Positions 1 through 11,996 of a DNA stretch of 64,000 nucleotides are shown in pieces (the first letter of the stretch is position 1; each line of letters opens with the position of its first letter). The notes under the pieces are model-generated. The model had not been told where the DNA came from. It saw only the letters and a program-made list of their open reading frames with translations, and ran no database searches. The position numbers and the translations under genes were made by a program. The stretch is from Edaphochlamys debaryana (taxonomy: Eukaryota; Chlorophyta; Chlorophyceae; Chlamydomonadales), in NCBI GenBank assembly GCA_016858145.1, contig JAEHOE010000074.1, positions 548,084 through 612,083 of the forward strand, given 5' to 3'.

Positions 1-1868
1 TGATGAGGGGTGAGGCGGCGAGGGGAAGGCGCGTGCAGTACCCGGAAGGGCAGGGGAGAGGAGTGGCTCAACGACCCTGCTCAACGACCTCCCTCCTGTG
101 CATCACCGCACCAGCACCAGCGCCCCCGCCCCTCCCACTCCCCGCCCCACCTTGTACACCAGGCAGTTGTGCACGGTGCGGCGCTCGTTGCCCATGCAGC
201 CGGGCAGCTTCTTGCCCTTCCACACGCGGCCGGGGTCCTGCCGGTTGCCGATGGCGCCGGGCGCGCGGTGCGACAGCGACACTCCGTGCGAGGCGGGCTG
301 CCCCTTGAAGCCCCAGCGCCTCATCACGCCCTGCGCGGGGGTGCGGCGGAGCAGGAACGGCAGCTGAGCACACTAGCATACATGAGCCCCAACTCGCAGC
401 CGCCTTGCACTGCACTGCGCCCATATCCACGCCGCCCCGCTCATCCCTTCCGCCCTCCCGCTTTCGCACCACGCGCGAGCGAGCTCTGCCACTTGCGCCG
501 CATCCCCAGCACCGCGTCCCCGCATGACCTTTGCTTCCCGGCCCCCGCCCCTTCATCCGCTCCGCCCCGCCCCCGCCCCCCACCTGGAAGCCCCTCCACT
601 TGGTCCACCCCGTCACGTCCACCCGCTGCCCTGCCACGAAGTGCGCCCCCCCGATGCGGGTGCCCACGGGCAGCAGTGCGTCGGGCGACACGGGCCACTC
701 CGCCACCAGCTTCTTGAAGGGCACGCCCGCCTGCGCAGGCAGTGGGTGGAGGGAGGCGGGGGGAGGCGGGGAAGGGCCGGGGAAGGGGCACGCAAGGCGT
801 TGGTGGGCAGGCGAGTGCTGGGGCGTGCGGTGCAGGGCACAGGGGTAGATGGAGGTCGGGGGCAATGGCCCTCGGCAGGTGCAGTTACCGGTAGCCCGCC
901 CCCCTGGCCGCACCTTGAGGAAGAAGCCCGCCTGCGAGGGCGCCAGGCACTTCTGCCGCTTGTGCCCCGAGCCCAGCATGAGGGCGGTGTAGCCGTGCAC
1001 CTCGTGCGTCTTGACGCCCACCACCTGGGGGGGGCCGGGCAGGAAGGGGGGAGAGGGCGGTTAGCAGGGGGGACAAGGCGGGTAGGCGAGGAGGTAGAAG
1101 AGGCGAGGCAGGAACGCTGAGTGAGCGGGCGGGAGCAGGAAGGCAAAGAGCCAGGAGGCACGGCCCCCCCTCCGCCAGCGTGCGCCCTGCAGCAGCCCTG
1201 TCCAGGACAGCAACTCTGAGCGGTTTCAGGTTCCCAGCGCTCCCCCGACCGCTCCATTCGGGCCCCTCAAGACCCCCCCGCGCGCCCCGTCTTGCCTGGC
1301 ACTCGTCAATCCACAGCACCGTCAGGGGCACGCGCACGCCGTGCTCGTCCCACTCCTGAGTCATGCCCGCCTTGGTGGCGATGCAGCCCACGCGCAGGGA
1401 GCTGTCCTGCAGGGGCCGCGGCCCCAGCGGGGGGACCTCGGGGGCAGGGGGCTTGGCGCGCTGGTGTGCCCGGATTTTGTCCTGCACGATGGCCGAGATG
1501 CGCTCCGGCAGGTGGAACCGAGGCTTGGGCGGCAGGTAGCCGAAAGCGCGTAGCTGTTGGAGCTGAAGGCCGGTGGAGAGGCTCCCCGAGGAGCTGGGCC
1601 CAGTGCTGTGGCCCCTGCTGTCGCCGGGGCAGCGGAGAGACGTGCTGGCCAGCGAGTTGCTGCCGGTGCGGGCGACCACGTCCAGCCCGGGGACTGAGCA
1701 TGCCGCCCCTCGATCGCAGTCCGACGGCGTTTCCCCTAGGTTTGGGGTGCCAGCGCTCGCTGTCTCCGCCGCGACGAGCAGTCGGCCGCTCGTCGCCATC
1801 AGCTGCTCACATCGCTGGGCTTGCTGGGCGGTCGCCGCGACGGCGCCGCGCAACAACCGGCCCAGCAT
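1..1868 (-). CDS. Mitochondrial ribosomal protein uL3m (partial, 3' end beyond left edge)
   Basis: This is the bacterial-type large-subunit protein L3 of the mitochondrial ribosome; it binds 23S-like rRNA near the peptidyl-transferase centre. Visible exons: 1868-1296, 1024-914, 730-584 and 330-151, all joined in phase 0, giving 337 residues so far. The last exon must lie left of base 1. Family hallmarks are [13 protein letters not shown] at the start of the fold, DECQVVGVKT across the first junction, [13 protein letters not shown] and [12 protein letters not shown], and then the basic loop ending in [13 protein letters not shown]. About 110 residues precede the fold; they are Ser/Ala/Arg-rich and fit a mitochondrial targeting leader. 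The first intron uses a GC donor (CAG then GCAAG). The gene is head-to-head with the next one, the two ATGs 265 bp apart. Family assignment is firm; the exact start is less so. Confidence 0.9.
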
Positions 1869-2133
1869 TACAGTACAGATCTACTTTTGGCGCAATTTAT
1901 CTTGCGCAGCGTCGGGTGTCGGGTGATGAATGGCAAAGGCCAGCTCCCTAGCTTGGAGAGACGCTCCTATACTCTTGACATGTACAAGTGGGTGCCGCAA
2001 AGAGTACTGCTCGGGGTCGCGCGGATGCACTGCATGCTGCCGTGCACGTCGCTGCACTCCCACCCTGGCCGTCCTCGTTGTCTGGGCACACGTACAACAA
2101 AGGCACAAGCGGAGCACACTAAACATACGTGCA
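1869..2133. promoter_or_regulatory. Divergent intergenic region between uL3m and the 2134-3322 gene
   Basis: This 265-bp gap separates the start codons of two genes transcribed away from each other, so it should hold both promoters and 5' leaders. I see no convincing TATA box. Base composition is clearly less GC-rich than the flanking exons. Confidence 0.5.
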
Positions 2134-3322
2134 ATGCAACACAGCCTCCGTCGGCCCCCGGTGCCGGCAGCCCCGGAATTGTCATGCCGGGTGCCGGCGC
2201 GAGGAACACAACCTCGCCCCGCAAGGCTCTGGCCACGCTTAGCGGCCTCCAAGGACCATAAAGCAGCGGAGATAGAGGCCGGAGCTCCAGCATCCAGGCA
2301 GGATACGGCAGGGCCAAGCTCGAGGGGGTGGGGTGCGGCCTCCGCGCCACCCGAAACACCACCCCAGCCACCCGATTCAGCAGGCATCACAAGCAGCGCT
2401 GTACCCCCAGCGCCTGAAGCTGGAGGCGACAGCCATGAAGACCCGGGACCAGGCCCAGGCAATGAAGGCACAGGGCCCGGCGTCAGTGGAGGGGGTGGAG
2501 GCGACGGTGGCGGCGGCCGCGACTCCAGCGGGGCCTCGGGCGCTGGCGGCGGCGATGGTGGCGAGCCGGCAGCGCCTTCCCGCTACCCGCCGTGGCTGCG
2601 GGTGAGAAGCAGACAGTGCTCAGTTTCTTCTGCCGTATGACCGTCAGCGTTCACTCCTCACCTGGGAACCTTTGCTATTTGCACCGCCCGCGGACGCCCG
2701 CATGGCTCCTGCCGGCCTCGCCAGTCTCCCCGCCAGCCTTCCTGTCTGAACTCGCGGCCCCTCACTCCAAAATTCTCGTCAGGTGTGGCTGATTGCTTGC
2801 GGGGCGCTGTACGCGCTGGCTCTGAGGCCGCGGCTGTTTGCGGAGCGGGAGGAGCTGCGAAAGCACGTGGAGAAGGAGGCGGCGGCGTACCAGAAGTACG
2901 AGGAGGACTGGGACAGGTGGGGTGGGGGGTGGGCGGGTTGACGGGGCAGTGGATGGCGGGTGGCGGCTGGGTGGGGATTGACGATGGGAAGAAGGAGTCA
3001 TAAGTGAGGAGGGGGGCTCGCGGGGAACAGGGGAAGCGGGTGTGGTCTTGCCAGGCACCGGGGATGGGGAAGCTGAGGCGATATACGTGGGCCGAGATGT
3101 GCAAAGTGGTTTCCCGACATACCTAGGATTCGCTCCGTGACCTCGCCCTCTGCCACCCCCGTCCCGTGTCGCAGCCTGGTTGCCGCACACTCAGCGCGGC
3201 AGGCGGAGGCCGCGGAGCAGCGGGGAGCGGGTGCGGCCCGCAAGGGCCGGGCGGGCGGGAGCCAGGGGCGAGGGGCCGGCACTCCGCCGCCGCCTGCGCC
3301 GCCGGGGACCGCCACAGCCTGA
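2134..3322 (+). CDS. Small single-pass membrane protein, possibly organelle-targeted, function unknown
   Basis: Exons 2134-2601, 2783-2916 and 3175-3322 (phases 0 and 2) give 249 residues. The N-terminus (MQHSLRRPPVPAAPELS...) is basic and lacks acidic residues for about 40 positions, like an organelle transit peptide. Residues about 60-150 are Gly/Pro/Ser/Asp-rich and probably disordered. One hydrophobic helix follows (WLIACGALYALAL, about residues 158-170), then a charged helix (FAEREELRKHVEKEAAAYQKYEEDWDR) and a basic Gly/Pro tail. I do not recognise the family. The start was chosen as the ATG nearest the transit-like stretch; an upstream in-frame ATG at 1930 lies in less coding-like sequence. 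A TGTAA signal sits at 3943-3947. Confidence 0.6.
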
Positions 3323-3932
3323 CGCCACGAGCTCCTTCAGGGCAGCCTGCAGCCCCGTGACTGCACGAGCTTGGCAGGGCCACGTGGGTTGGCAGATCTG
3401 CAACTCTGCGGCTCGCTGACGCCTTGAGCAGTAGGAGGGATGGAGGACGGTAGCAACGATGTGCGCACGCCTCTGCACGCGGTGCTCCAGCCAGCAGCGA
3501 GGTGGGTGGGGCTGCCCTCGGGCTATCCGGGAGCGTGTCTGGATGTCTGGCAGCGGAGGATGCTGGGGCTGGGAGCAGGCTGGGAGCTCGCCGCGTGTCC
3601 CCGGGGGCTGCGCTTGTGCCAGGGCTTGTGATGGCATTTGAGAGTGTATCCACCTCCTCCCGCCCACCCGGGGCCCTTGATGTCCCTTGCCTGCAGGCTA
3701 CGAGGGGTCACGCGAGCTGGCGGGTGTGCAGAGGACGCCGCCGGCCGAACTCGGGAGGGCTTCGTCAGTTGGTCGGCTGGATGCAAGCGGAGGCGTTGAA
3801 TGAGGGGCTGGACCGGCGCAGCAGCAGGCCTAGCACGTGTTTGGATAGGCTTTGGATAGGCTAGCGCTGTGCGGACTTGGCTCCTGGCAGTCTGGCAGCG
3901 TACGGACTCCCCAATGACGGTTCTTTGATGGC

Positions 3933-3948
3933 GTTACACATGTGTAAC
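3933..3948. terminator. Palindromic poly(A) signal serving two convergent genes
   Basis: The 16-mer GTTACACATGTGTAAC is a perfect inverted repeat, so the green-algal poly(A) signal TGTAA is present on both strands (plus at 3943-3947, minus at 3939-3935). It lies between a plus-strand gene ending at 3322 and a tentative minus-strand gene ending at 4916. It could therefore define both 3' ends. Confidence 0.6.
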
Positions 3949-4915
3949 ACTGCCACTGGGGCTCGCAAGGCCCTCTTGGTGCCTTCCTGTCCGAAAGTCA
4001 ACTGCCAACAGCTTGCATCCTGCGTGCTCCCTTTTCATCAAAATTAATTCAGCATGTTTCAGCAATCGAGGTGCTTCATGCGTTCGAGCAGAGGATGGGC
4101 GCATGGGCCACACCCCACAATGGCCCTCACGCCAAACTCACCAACAGTAGTACAATACTTCACGCGTACCACGTACAAATTTATCACTGTACTATACAAG
4201 GAAGCAATGCAAAGTATCTTCGCGATGGCAACACTGCGTCACTGCAACTGACAGACAGAGGACAGGTTCTCTACTTAGCGAGTGACATGGCGAAGCGAGT
4301 CTACTCGACGCCCGCCCAACCCTGCCCAACGCCCTTGCCATCCACCTCACCCGGCCGTGTTATGGACGGCGAGGCCCATCTTGCATTCCGGCAACCTGGA
4401 ACCCCACAGCTCTAACCCCCAGCTCTAAGATAAGACAGAACCCGCCGCCCCCCCCCCGCGCGGGCACACCGTCTGCCGCGGCCATCCTGCAATCCCCCCC
4501 GGGCGCCCGCAGCGTGCCGCCTTCGCGCTGACGCTCTGGCCGTCTCCCTCATGCAGGGGCGGCAGGGCTGCTGCACTCTGCCTCTCCAGGCCTACTTAGC
4601 TCGCCGACGACGGTGCCGCTGCCCTCGCCGTGGTCGAAGGGACCCACGCGGCTGAGTGCGTCTGGGGCGTGCCGAGGCCACGCTGCGTGGGGAGGAGGGA
4701 AGATTGGGGTCAGGTTGGGGTCCGCACGGAGGCATCTGACAAGCGGGTGGGCAGCGCATGGCAGGGCCCGGTGCATCGGCTCGTGGGGATTCGGCAAACA
4801 ACAGCCCTCCGGATACCCTCGATCCAAGCGTGCAGCCCATCCCCCCTGCCAATAGAAATGCTCGCTCGCCCCCACAGCTCACCTCCTAGCCAAGCCCCAG
4901 GGGCGGCTCGCGCCA
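3949..4915. other. Intergenic / probable 3' UTR, no gene seen
   Basis: Lower-GC stretch followed by C-rich sequence near 4445-4500. It would be the 3' UTR of the minus-strand gene ending at 4916. No reading frame here has coding character or a splice-consistent neighbour that I can support. Confidence 0.4.
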
Positions 4916-5964
4916 CTAACCCGCGCGGCCCGCAGGGGTTGCCGTGGTTACCGGGGTCCCGTCCAGGGTCGCGCAGCGTCTAGCGCCGACCTGCGCGGCG
5001 GCCGCCTCCCGCGCACAGCGGCGGGCATAGCCCTCAAGGGCGGCCGTGAGCTCCGGGGGAGGGTTGGCCCGCTCCCAGGCCTGCCGCGCGTGCAGGGCGG
5101 CGCTGGTGTACTCCCGGAACTTGAGGGCGCTCTGACTCTGCCACAGCAGGGCCGGGCTGCAGGGAGGGCGGGCGTAGGGTGCAAGATTCAGGGCGAGTCG
5201 GTGCTGCCGGCACCGTGGTTGCAAGGGTGCTACACGACGGCAGGCAGCGCCCGGGGCTTCGGCCAGCCGCGGCACGGCGGCAGACCACTGCTGCATTTGC
5301 AGCAGGAGGTACCGTCACTAGCGCCGTGCGTCCCGCCCCCCACCCCGCACAGCACCAAGCCAACTTACTCGTGACCATGAATGCGCCGCGCCACACCGGG
5401 GGGAAGGCGGGCCAGGACGGGCTCCGAGGTCGGGACCGTGGGACTGACTGTTGGGAGGGCTCGAGTGACGACGAGTGCGGCGCTGCAGGGAAGAAGGAGG
5501 GGCAACGGGGGCTTGAGCGCCTGACCCCCCTCCCCCCACAGCGCCGGGCCTGTAGCGAGCCGCCGGAGGCACTGCGTGCCAGACCCGCGCAGGTAACAAG
5601 CCCCAGGTAACTTCGAGTTGGGCGCGGCTTCAAAGTCGCCTGCCTCGTCCTCGTTTCCCCCCTCAGCGCGTAGAGGTCCAACCCTGAGTGCAGCCGCCGG
5701 AGAGCTGACGGACATGTGCTGGTAACCGCCAAGCGCCCAAGACCCTGACGGTAACAAGCGACCAAACTTTGCTAATCGCTTCTTTCTGCCTGCTACAATT
5801 GCTGTCATGTCACGTCATGCCTTGGGCAGCAGGCGACTGGTTCCCCGGGCCGTGCCCTTGCGCACTCGTTTGCCTGACACTCTCGTCTTTTAACCCTGAG
5901 TGCACCCGGACTCTTGTGATTTCTGAACGTTCCCCGCCGCATCCCCGACTTACTTCGTCGCCAT
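4916..5964 (-). CDS. Tentative small four-exon gene, unknown product
   Basis: Proposed exons 5964-5954, 5482-5369, 5290-5234 and 5156-4916, all joined in phase 2, give 140 residues. Support comes from strong donors (GTAAGT after 5954 and after 5369), good CAG acceptors and consistent phases. The last exon has protein-like composition (LLWQSQSALKFREYTSAALH...AWERANPPPELTAALEGYARRCAREAAA), mostly amphipathic helix. The N-terminal half is Pro/Arg-rich with no recognisable domain. The 11-nt first coding exon and the 471-bp first intron are the weakest parts; an extra exon may be missing near 5500-5770. I do not know the family. Confidence 0.35.
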
Positions 5965-7672
5965 GGAACCGTGCTGGTGAGAGTTGGCGTTGGGGCCGAG
6001 CGGTGAGCTGAACATCAGGCCCAAAACCGTGCGCTGCAGTGGGCAGGGAAAGGAAAAGGCGTCGTAAAAGTTGCGCCCGCGGAGGCCCAGTCGACGCCAC
6101 TCGGGCCCAGCCCGCGCTCTCGGGTCACCGCCCTCACCTCCATAACGCCAGAGACGCCACGCTTGCCGTCCTTCTGCGGATGAGGGGCAACAGGGTACAG
6201 CTTGGAAAAGTCTCGGCGGCTCGCGGGTCGCCGAGAAGAGGCATCGCGCTGCGCGTTCTCGCAGCACCAGGGCGTCGGTCAACAGGTGTTGGCCCGGCCT
6301 CGCAAGCAGCTCACCTGCATGGTTGTTCGTGGGGCTGGGAGGCAGCCTGTGGCTGTTTGCTCGCTAGAGGAGAGGCGATGGTATCAGGGCTTATGGCTAC
6401 GAGTGGACGTAGTAGTGGCTCGCTGAGAAGCTCTGTGTGCTTCTTGTAGTTCCCTGGACCGTACGTGCTGGCCCCTTCCGGCCCGGCCCGCTGGGCCAGC
6501 CAGCCAGTCGCCAGCGACCAGCAAGCTGGCCCAAGCTGGCCCTCTCCATCTCCCGCTCTCTACCCGCCCAAGCCGCTGTATACTCCATAACTGCTTGCAG
6601 CACGGTGGGGGGGCCTGCCAGCCCTCCGGGGCTGTCCCCGCAAAATCGGTGCAGACTACGAGGAAAGAAGACAATTCACGTTCTAGTGGCAATTAACACT
6701 GACATCACTAAATGTGGGCTTCGTTTAAGAGTCTGGGGGAGCTTGCCAGCCCGCTGGCGCAAGGGCCAGTCGCGCGCGGGCTTTGGTGAGAGCTCGGTTT
6801 GGCTAGGCGTACGAGAGCGTGATGAGGGGCTAACTGATCAACAATGATGAGCTGTGCGCACCAGCAGACTGGTCGGCGAGCTAACCGATGGATCGGCCCA
6901 ATACACCGTGCCCTCCTCCCCAGCCGGCCCCCCGAGGTCTCCGCTGCTCACCTTCTCCCAACAATCACTCACGCCCCTGGCCTCCTCATCATCGTGTCTC
7001 AGGTATGAGGTTTACTGCCCAACGCCATGTCAAGGCAGATGGTCAGGCCGCTCTGGCGCCTCTCCTGGGCCCTCCTGGGCGCCCGCCCGCCCTACACCCC
7101 TTCCCCCTTCAACCGCCTTGGGATCACCATGCCCGCCTCCCCCTTCAACCGCCTTGGGATCGCTTGGGGCGGCCGGGCGGCTGTCCTCCGCCTCAACGCT
7201 CAGTCGGCTGATGCTGAGTGTACCCTCGATCAGCAGGGCTGACCACGGAGACTGCGGGGATGAGGCAACCCGACGATTAGCACCAAGTCCCCTCTCTGAG
7301 GAATGTCAGCACCAGCACTTCCACCAGGACAGCCGCGCACATCGCCACGTCCACCAGTCATTGAAGGCCCTTCGGGACCCACGTGCACCCCATCAGCGCC
7401 CAGCTGCCATTGCGGCTGCTGCTGAGAACCCCCACCCCCCTGCGCCTGGTGAGAGTATGGTCTTCGGAGGCGACCAGCTCATCGATATGAATACGCCCTG
7501 CATTCTATCCAATACCATCCTGCCTGCCAAAGACGCGTTCCGACCCAATCTGCATGAGTCCTCCCTTTCACTAATGTCAACCTCCACGGGACCTTGATGA
7601 GATCACCTTCAGAATCATGTCCAAGCATGCCTCTACCCTAAACACCGGGTCTGGCAGATTCTACCGCGAAGG
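5965..7672. other. Intergenic region, no supportable gene
   Basis: Mixed composition with stretches of lower GC. A 247-residue open frame at 6854-7597 on the plus strand has no splice-supported partner and low-complexity Ser/Pro content, so I do not call it. The right part probably belongs to the 3' UTR of the large minus-strand gene ending at 7971. A short 36-bp-period repeat is listed separately. Confidence 0.4.
7102..7161. repeat. 36-bp-period tandem repeat (1.7 copies)
   Basis: The 24-mer beginning TCCCCCTTCAACCGCC occurs identically at 7102-7125 and 7138-7161, 36 bp apart. It lies in intergenic sequence. Confidence 0.8.
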
Positions 7673-7677
7673 TTACA
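7673..7677 (-). terminator. Poly(A) signal TGTAA for the 7971-11996 gene
   Basis: TTACA on the plus strand reads TGTAA on the minus strand, 294 bp beyond the stop codon at 7971. This is a typical distance for green-algal 3' UTRs. Confidence 0.6.
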
Positions 7678-7970
7678 ATGGATGCCTATGCCGCATCCAG
7701 CAGATATCTAGATGTCACAATAGTGGTCGCAGTTTGGCAAGGTGGGCCTGGGAGCCCGGTAGTCACCTCCCGAGGGACGGAGGGACAGCGCGGGCCCCGC
7801 CCGCCAATATCTTCTGCCACGCTCAGCCGGTACAATGCTACCTACAACAGCCCCTCGAGAGCGTCAACCCTGGCTGCGGCTGCCGGCTATGCGCCCGGCT
7901 GCAGGCCATTCCAACCTTGCAGTTGACGCGGGGGCAGCTGTCGCACCTAGGCCCGTCCCGCCCTGCCGCC

Positions 7971-10900
7971 TCAGGCCTGGCGCAGGTGCGGCATGTCCTT
8001 GAGCGATCGCAGCTTCCGCACGGGCACGGGCGGCGGCGACGGCAGCAGCGGGGCCCCGCCGCCGTGCGACACGCGCCGCTCCGCCAGCGGCGCCAACGGC
8101 CCGGCCACGTACATTCGCAGCGGGTCCAGGAAGCCGCCCCCAGCGCTGTGCCCCCCAAGCGACACCCGCGGCTCGCCCGAGCCGCCACTCGCCTCCGACG
8201 CGCCCCCGCCGCTCGCGTTCACGATGCGGCTGGCGGCCGCGGCCCCGAAGCTGCGTGCCAGCTGGTCGCCCAGCCGCCGCGGCGCGAGTGCGGCGCGCGG
8301 CGTGCCTGCGTTGCTGCCGCTGTGTATGCTGCCCGAGTTCGTAGCCGACAGCGCACCCGAGTGCGGCGCCGAGCCGGCGCCCGTGTCCGCGTCCGAGGCG
8401 TAGGAAGACATGGGCTGCAGCTCCTGGAGGATCGACAGCGGCCGGCCAGCGGGGTGGGCGGAGGAGGCAAAGAGCGGCTGCCCGGGGGCGGTGGCGAGGG
8501 CGGCGCCGGTGAGGCTGGTGCTGGAGCCCCGCGCCGCGGCGCCCAGCGGCGCGAGCGGCGCGCCGCCAGTGAGGCTGGTGCGGATGCGCGGCAGCGGCCC
8601 GGCGGCGACGGCGGCGGCGGCGTGCGGGCTGCCGTACCGGGACGGCCGGGGGCCGTACTCCACGAACGCGGCGTTGGACTCGGATACGGTGCGCTTCTTG
8701 GAGTAGGGCAGGCTGGGCAGGGGCAGGCTGGGCGGCGTGGGGGTGAAGAGGCCGGCCGAGGCCGTCGATGCCTCAGCCACCGGAGGATGCCCAGCGCCCG
8801 AGCTGGGGCCCGAGGTGGGCTCCAGCGCTTGGAGCCGCTCCCGTGCGAGGGCCACGCGGGGGCTGGCCGATGCTCCGCTGTCGCTAATGCGCGCCGGCAG
8901 CCCCAGCGGCGGCGCAGGGGACAGGCCGCTGCTGGTGCCGGCGTTACTTGTGGGCTGCACCTGCAGAGCCATGATGGCGCGACGGCCCGCGCGCGGCGGC
9001 GGAATGGGGCCGCCGCCGACGGTGGCGGCTCCCGTGGACACGGCTGGCGGCGGCGGCACGGTCCCGTCCGCCGGCGGCGGGACAAGCGAGCCCGCCTCCG
9101 TCAGCACGCAGCCGCGGGGCGTGGGCGTGGTGGCGGCGCGCTGCAGCGCCCGGCTCGTGACTGGGTCCTTGGCGGGGGCGGGCTCGGACGTCGTGGGTGG
9201 AAGCAGGACGGGCGGGGGCGCCGGGGGCGCTGCGACGGGTTCCAAGAGCACCCGCTGGGACTTGGAGCGCCATGCGAGGCCGGGCTGGGCTGGCGGCAGA
9301 GCAGAGCCGCCCGCGTAGCTCTGCCGCCGGCTGGGGCCGCCCTCGTCCGCCGCCGCCCCGGCGCCCGGCCCCACACCGTCGGCGTAGCTCACCCGCCGGC
9401 TGGGCCCCGCGTCGCCCGCGAGTGCCGCCGCCGTCGCGTCCATTCGGTCCCGCCACACGGGCGCCTGAGCGCCCGAGTTGGGGCCCGAAGCGCGGCCGCT
9501 GCCTCCAACCGCAGCGGGGCTGCAGTCCCGCTGCTGCTGCGCTGCCGCCTCTGCCCCCGCCTTCTCCTCCAGCTCCATCTTGAGCCGCAGCGCCAGGCCC
9601 GACTGGGAGACTCGCGACGCTCGCGAGTTGGCGCGTGAGAGCTGGGTGCTGCGGGGCGGCATGGGGACGGGGCTGAAGGTGGCCGAGGGGACGGGCGCGG
9701 GGCCCAGCCGGTCCTCCCAGTCAGAGTCCTCGCCGTTGTGGAGCGACGTCCCGAAGGAGGACTGCCGCCGGTAGGAGGCGGCCGTGCCGAAGCTGGAGCC
9801 GTTGTTGGAGGAGCGCAGCCGCGCTAGCGGCGGGGCGGGCGCGGACGTGCCGGGCACGGGCGCGGGCGAGAAGGTGGGCGTGGGCTCCGTCACGGGCAGG
9901 TGGCGGCGGCTGGCGGCGGAGGTCTCCGTGGCGACCGTGTGGGCAGAGGAGGCGGCCGAAGCGGCCGAGACGTGGGAGCGGGCGGACTGGCGGGAGGACC
10001 GCTCGCGCTTGAGCGGGGGCCCTGGGTCCAGTGCGGCCGCGGGCGGTGTGGCGGGCGGCGACGGCAGCGCCCAGCGCACGTGGCTGGGGCGCGGCTGCAG
10101 CCCGCCGTCCGTGTCGCCCCCGCCCTCGCTGTTCAGCGGCGCCGCCAGCCGCAGTCGCTCCCGCTCCGACGCCAGCTGCTGGGGGTCCCGCAGCAGGCTC
10201 TTGGCCCGGGGCAGCGCTGGCTTGGCGGGGGTGTACTCGAGCTTCTCCCTGGCGGGGGCCGGCTCGGCGGCGGCGTGGGCCGAGGCCGCCGCATCCTGCA
10301 GCAGCCGGAGCTGCTCGCGCTGCGACCCGGCCTGCGCGTGCGCGGGCGGCGGCAGGCTGGGCGGCACGGGCTGCAGGTGGTGGTGCAGCTGGGGGATGGG
10401 CTGGGAGTGGGAGGTTTGGAGGGCGGCCTGGCGGCCGCCCGGTGGGGACCCGGCCCGCTGGGAGGCCTCCTGTGGGAAGCGCTGCTCCGGGAGCTGAGGG
10501 TGGGATTGGGAGTGGGGGTGCGGTGGGGGCTGCTGCTGGCCCGGCGGTAGTGGCAGCGCCATGTGCACGGTGGCGGGCCGGGACGCGGGCTCGTACTCCA
10601 GCCGCGCCGACCTGGACTTGGCCAGCGAGTGGTTGTTGGGGTTTGGGGCGCCGCCCTGCGCGGAGGCACACAGAAGCAGCTGAGCTCGGGCCATGTGCAC
10701 CGGACCCTCAGCCCTCAGCCCCCTCCCTCTCGCCCCAGCCCTCAGCCCCCACCGCCGCAACCCCACCGTGGCCCCGGCCCCGCCGCACCTGTGTGCAGTT
10801 GAGCGCGTTGAGCCACCGCGCCACCGCCCGCTGCCGCTGCCGCTCCAGCTCCAGCTCGGCCTCGTAGGCGCGGTCCGCCTGGCGCTGCAGGGCGCCCGGG

Positions 10901-11996
10901 CCCCGCGCCTCCGTCTCCGCGTCGCTCTGGTCGGCGGCGCCCCCCGCCTCCGACAGAACCTCCGTGCCCCCGTCCGCGTAGGGGTTGGGCGTGGGCGAGG
11001 AGGGCCGCTTGGACTGCTGCCGCTGCTGCAGCTGTGTGGGCGTCAGTAAGGGGGTAGATGCGGGGGTTGCGGGGTCAGTGCTCGGCCGAGTTGTGGTGGC
11101 AGAACCCGGCGTGGACGAGGCTGGAGGCCGACACGGACGGGCCGGCCTTGGAACCCGAACGGCCACCCCTGGCAACTCGTGCTTGGACGCCGCTCCCATC
11201 CCTCCACGCCCCCTCCCAAGTTCGCCATCCCAACACCGGGTCCCACCTGCTCAAACCGCGCCTTCAGCGTCGCCTCCCGCTCCGCCCTCTCCCGGGCCGC
11301 GCGCTGCTCGTCCGTCTCGGGCTCCACCACGTGGTAACCCCGAGCGTCCGACGCAGGCCTAGGCGCGCCCTCCACCCCCGTGCCCGCACTGCCCGTGCTA
11401 CTGGCCGCGCGCTGCCGGCTGTGGCTGCGGCTCGGCGCGCCCCGGCTCCTGAAGTCGCTGCGGGCCCTGTGGCTGCTGCGTCGTGACGTGCGGCTGTGGG
11501 TGCGGCTGGCCGTGCCCGCCGAGGACGTGCCGTCGTCTTCCGCAATCTCCTCCTCGTCGGACGTATCCGAGGCCGACTCGGCGTTGTGCCAGCGTATGCT
11601 CATGGCCCGCTTGTTGCTGCCCTGCCGCGCCATGATGCCGCCCTGGCTGAAGGTGCGGCTGCGGCTGCCGGCAGCGCTGGAGCTGGGACCCGAGCTAGAG
11701 CGCGCCACGGGCTGGAGCCCGTCCCCGTTGTGCCCGGGCTTGGAGCCCTGGTCGAGGACCAGCACGTCCGCCTGCTGTTCCTGCTTGGCGCCCGTTGACC
11801 GCCAGTTGACCATGAAGCTGGAGGCGATGCGGAGAGAGGGCCCTGCCACGGAGGGCGCGGTCTGCATCGGGCCCTCGTCCGGGTCCGCGGGCGCCGGCGC
11901 CGCAGAGCGGCCGCTCTTGGGGACGAGCTTGGCGAGGAAGCGCCGGAAGGCGCCCTGCTGCGGCTGCGCTGCGCCCGGTGCCTGGGAGCGCTCCAT
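7971..11996 (-). CDS. Large disordered Ser/Pro/Arg/Ala-rich protein, function unknown
   Basis: Exons 11996-11247, 11031-10789 and 10655-7971, all phase 0, give 1225 residues. An in-frame ATG at 12149 would add 51 residues, but that stretch looks like 5' UTR. No catalytic domain is visible. Residues about 1-250 are rich in Ser, Arg and acidic clusters (SDTSDEEEIAEDDG, then SRTHSRTSRRSSHRARSD) and end in a charged helix (DEQRAARERAEREATLKARFEQ). Exon 2 continues as a second helical stretch (ERQRQRAVARWLNALNCTQ). The 894-residue last exon is nearly all low complexity, with recurring RRVSYADG / RRQSYAGG / RRVSHGGG boxes that resemble basophilic-kinase phosphosites. It ends LRSLKDMPHLRQA. A scaffold or regulatory role is possible but is inference. 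Confidence 0.6.

Noticed and set aside
6854..7597. 247-codon plus-strand frame
   Set aside because: Low-complexity Ser/Pro content, includes the 36-bp repeat, no splice partners or recognisable motif.
7617..9638. 673-codon plus-strand frame
   Set aside because: Arg/Gly/Ala-rich shadow of the 2685-nt last exon on the minus strand; no domain, and the poly(A) signal fits the minus strand.
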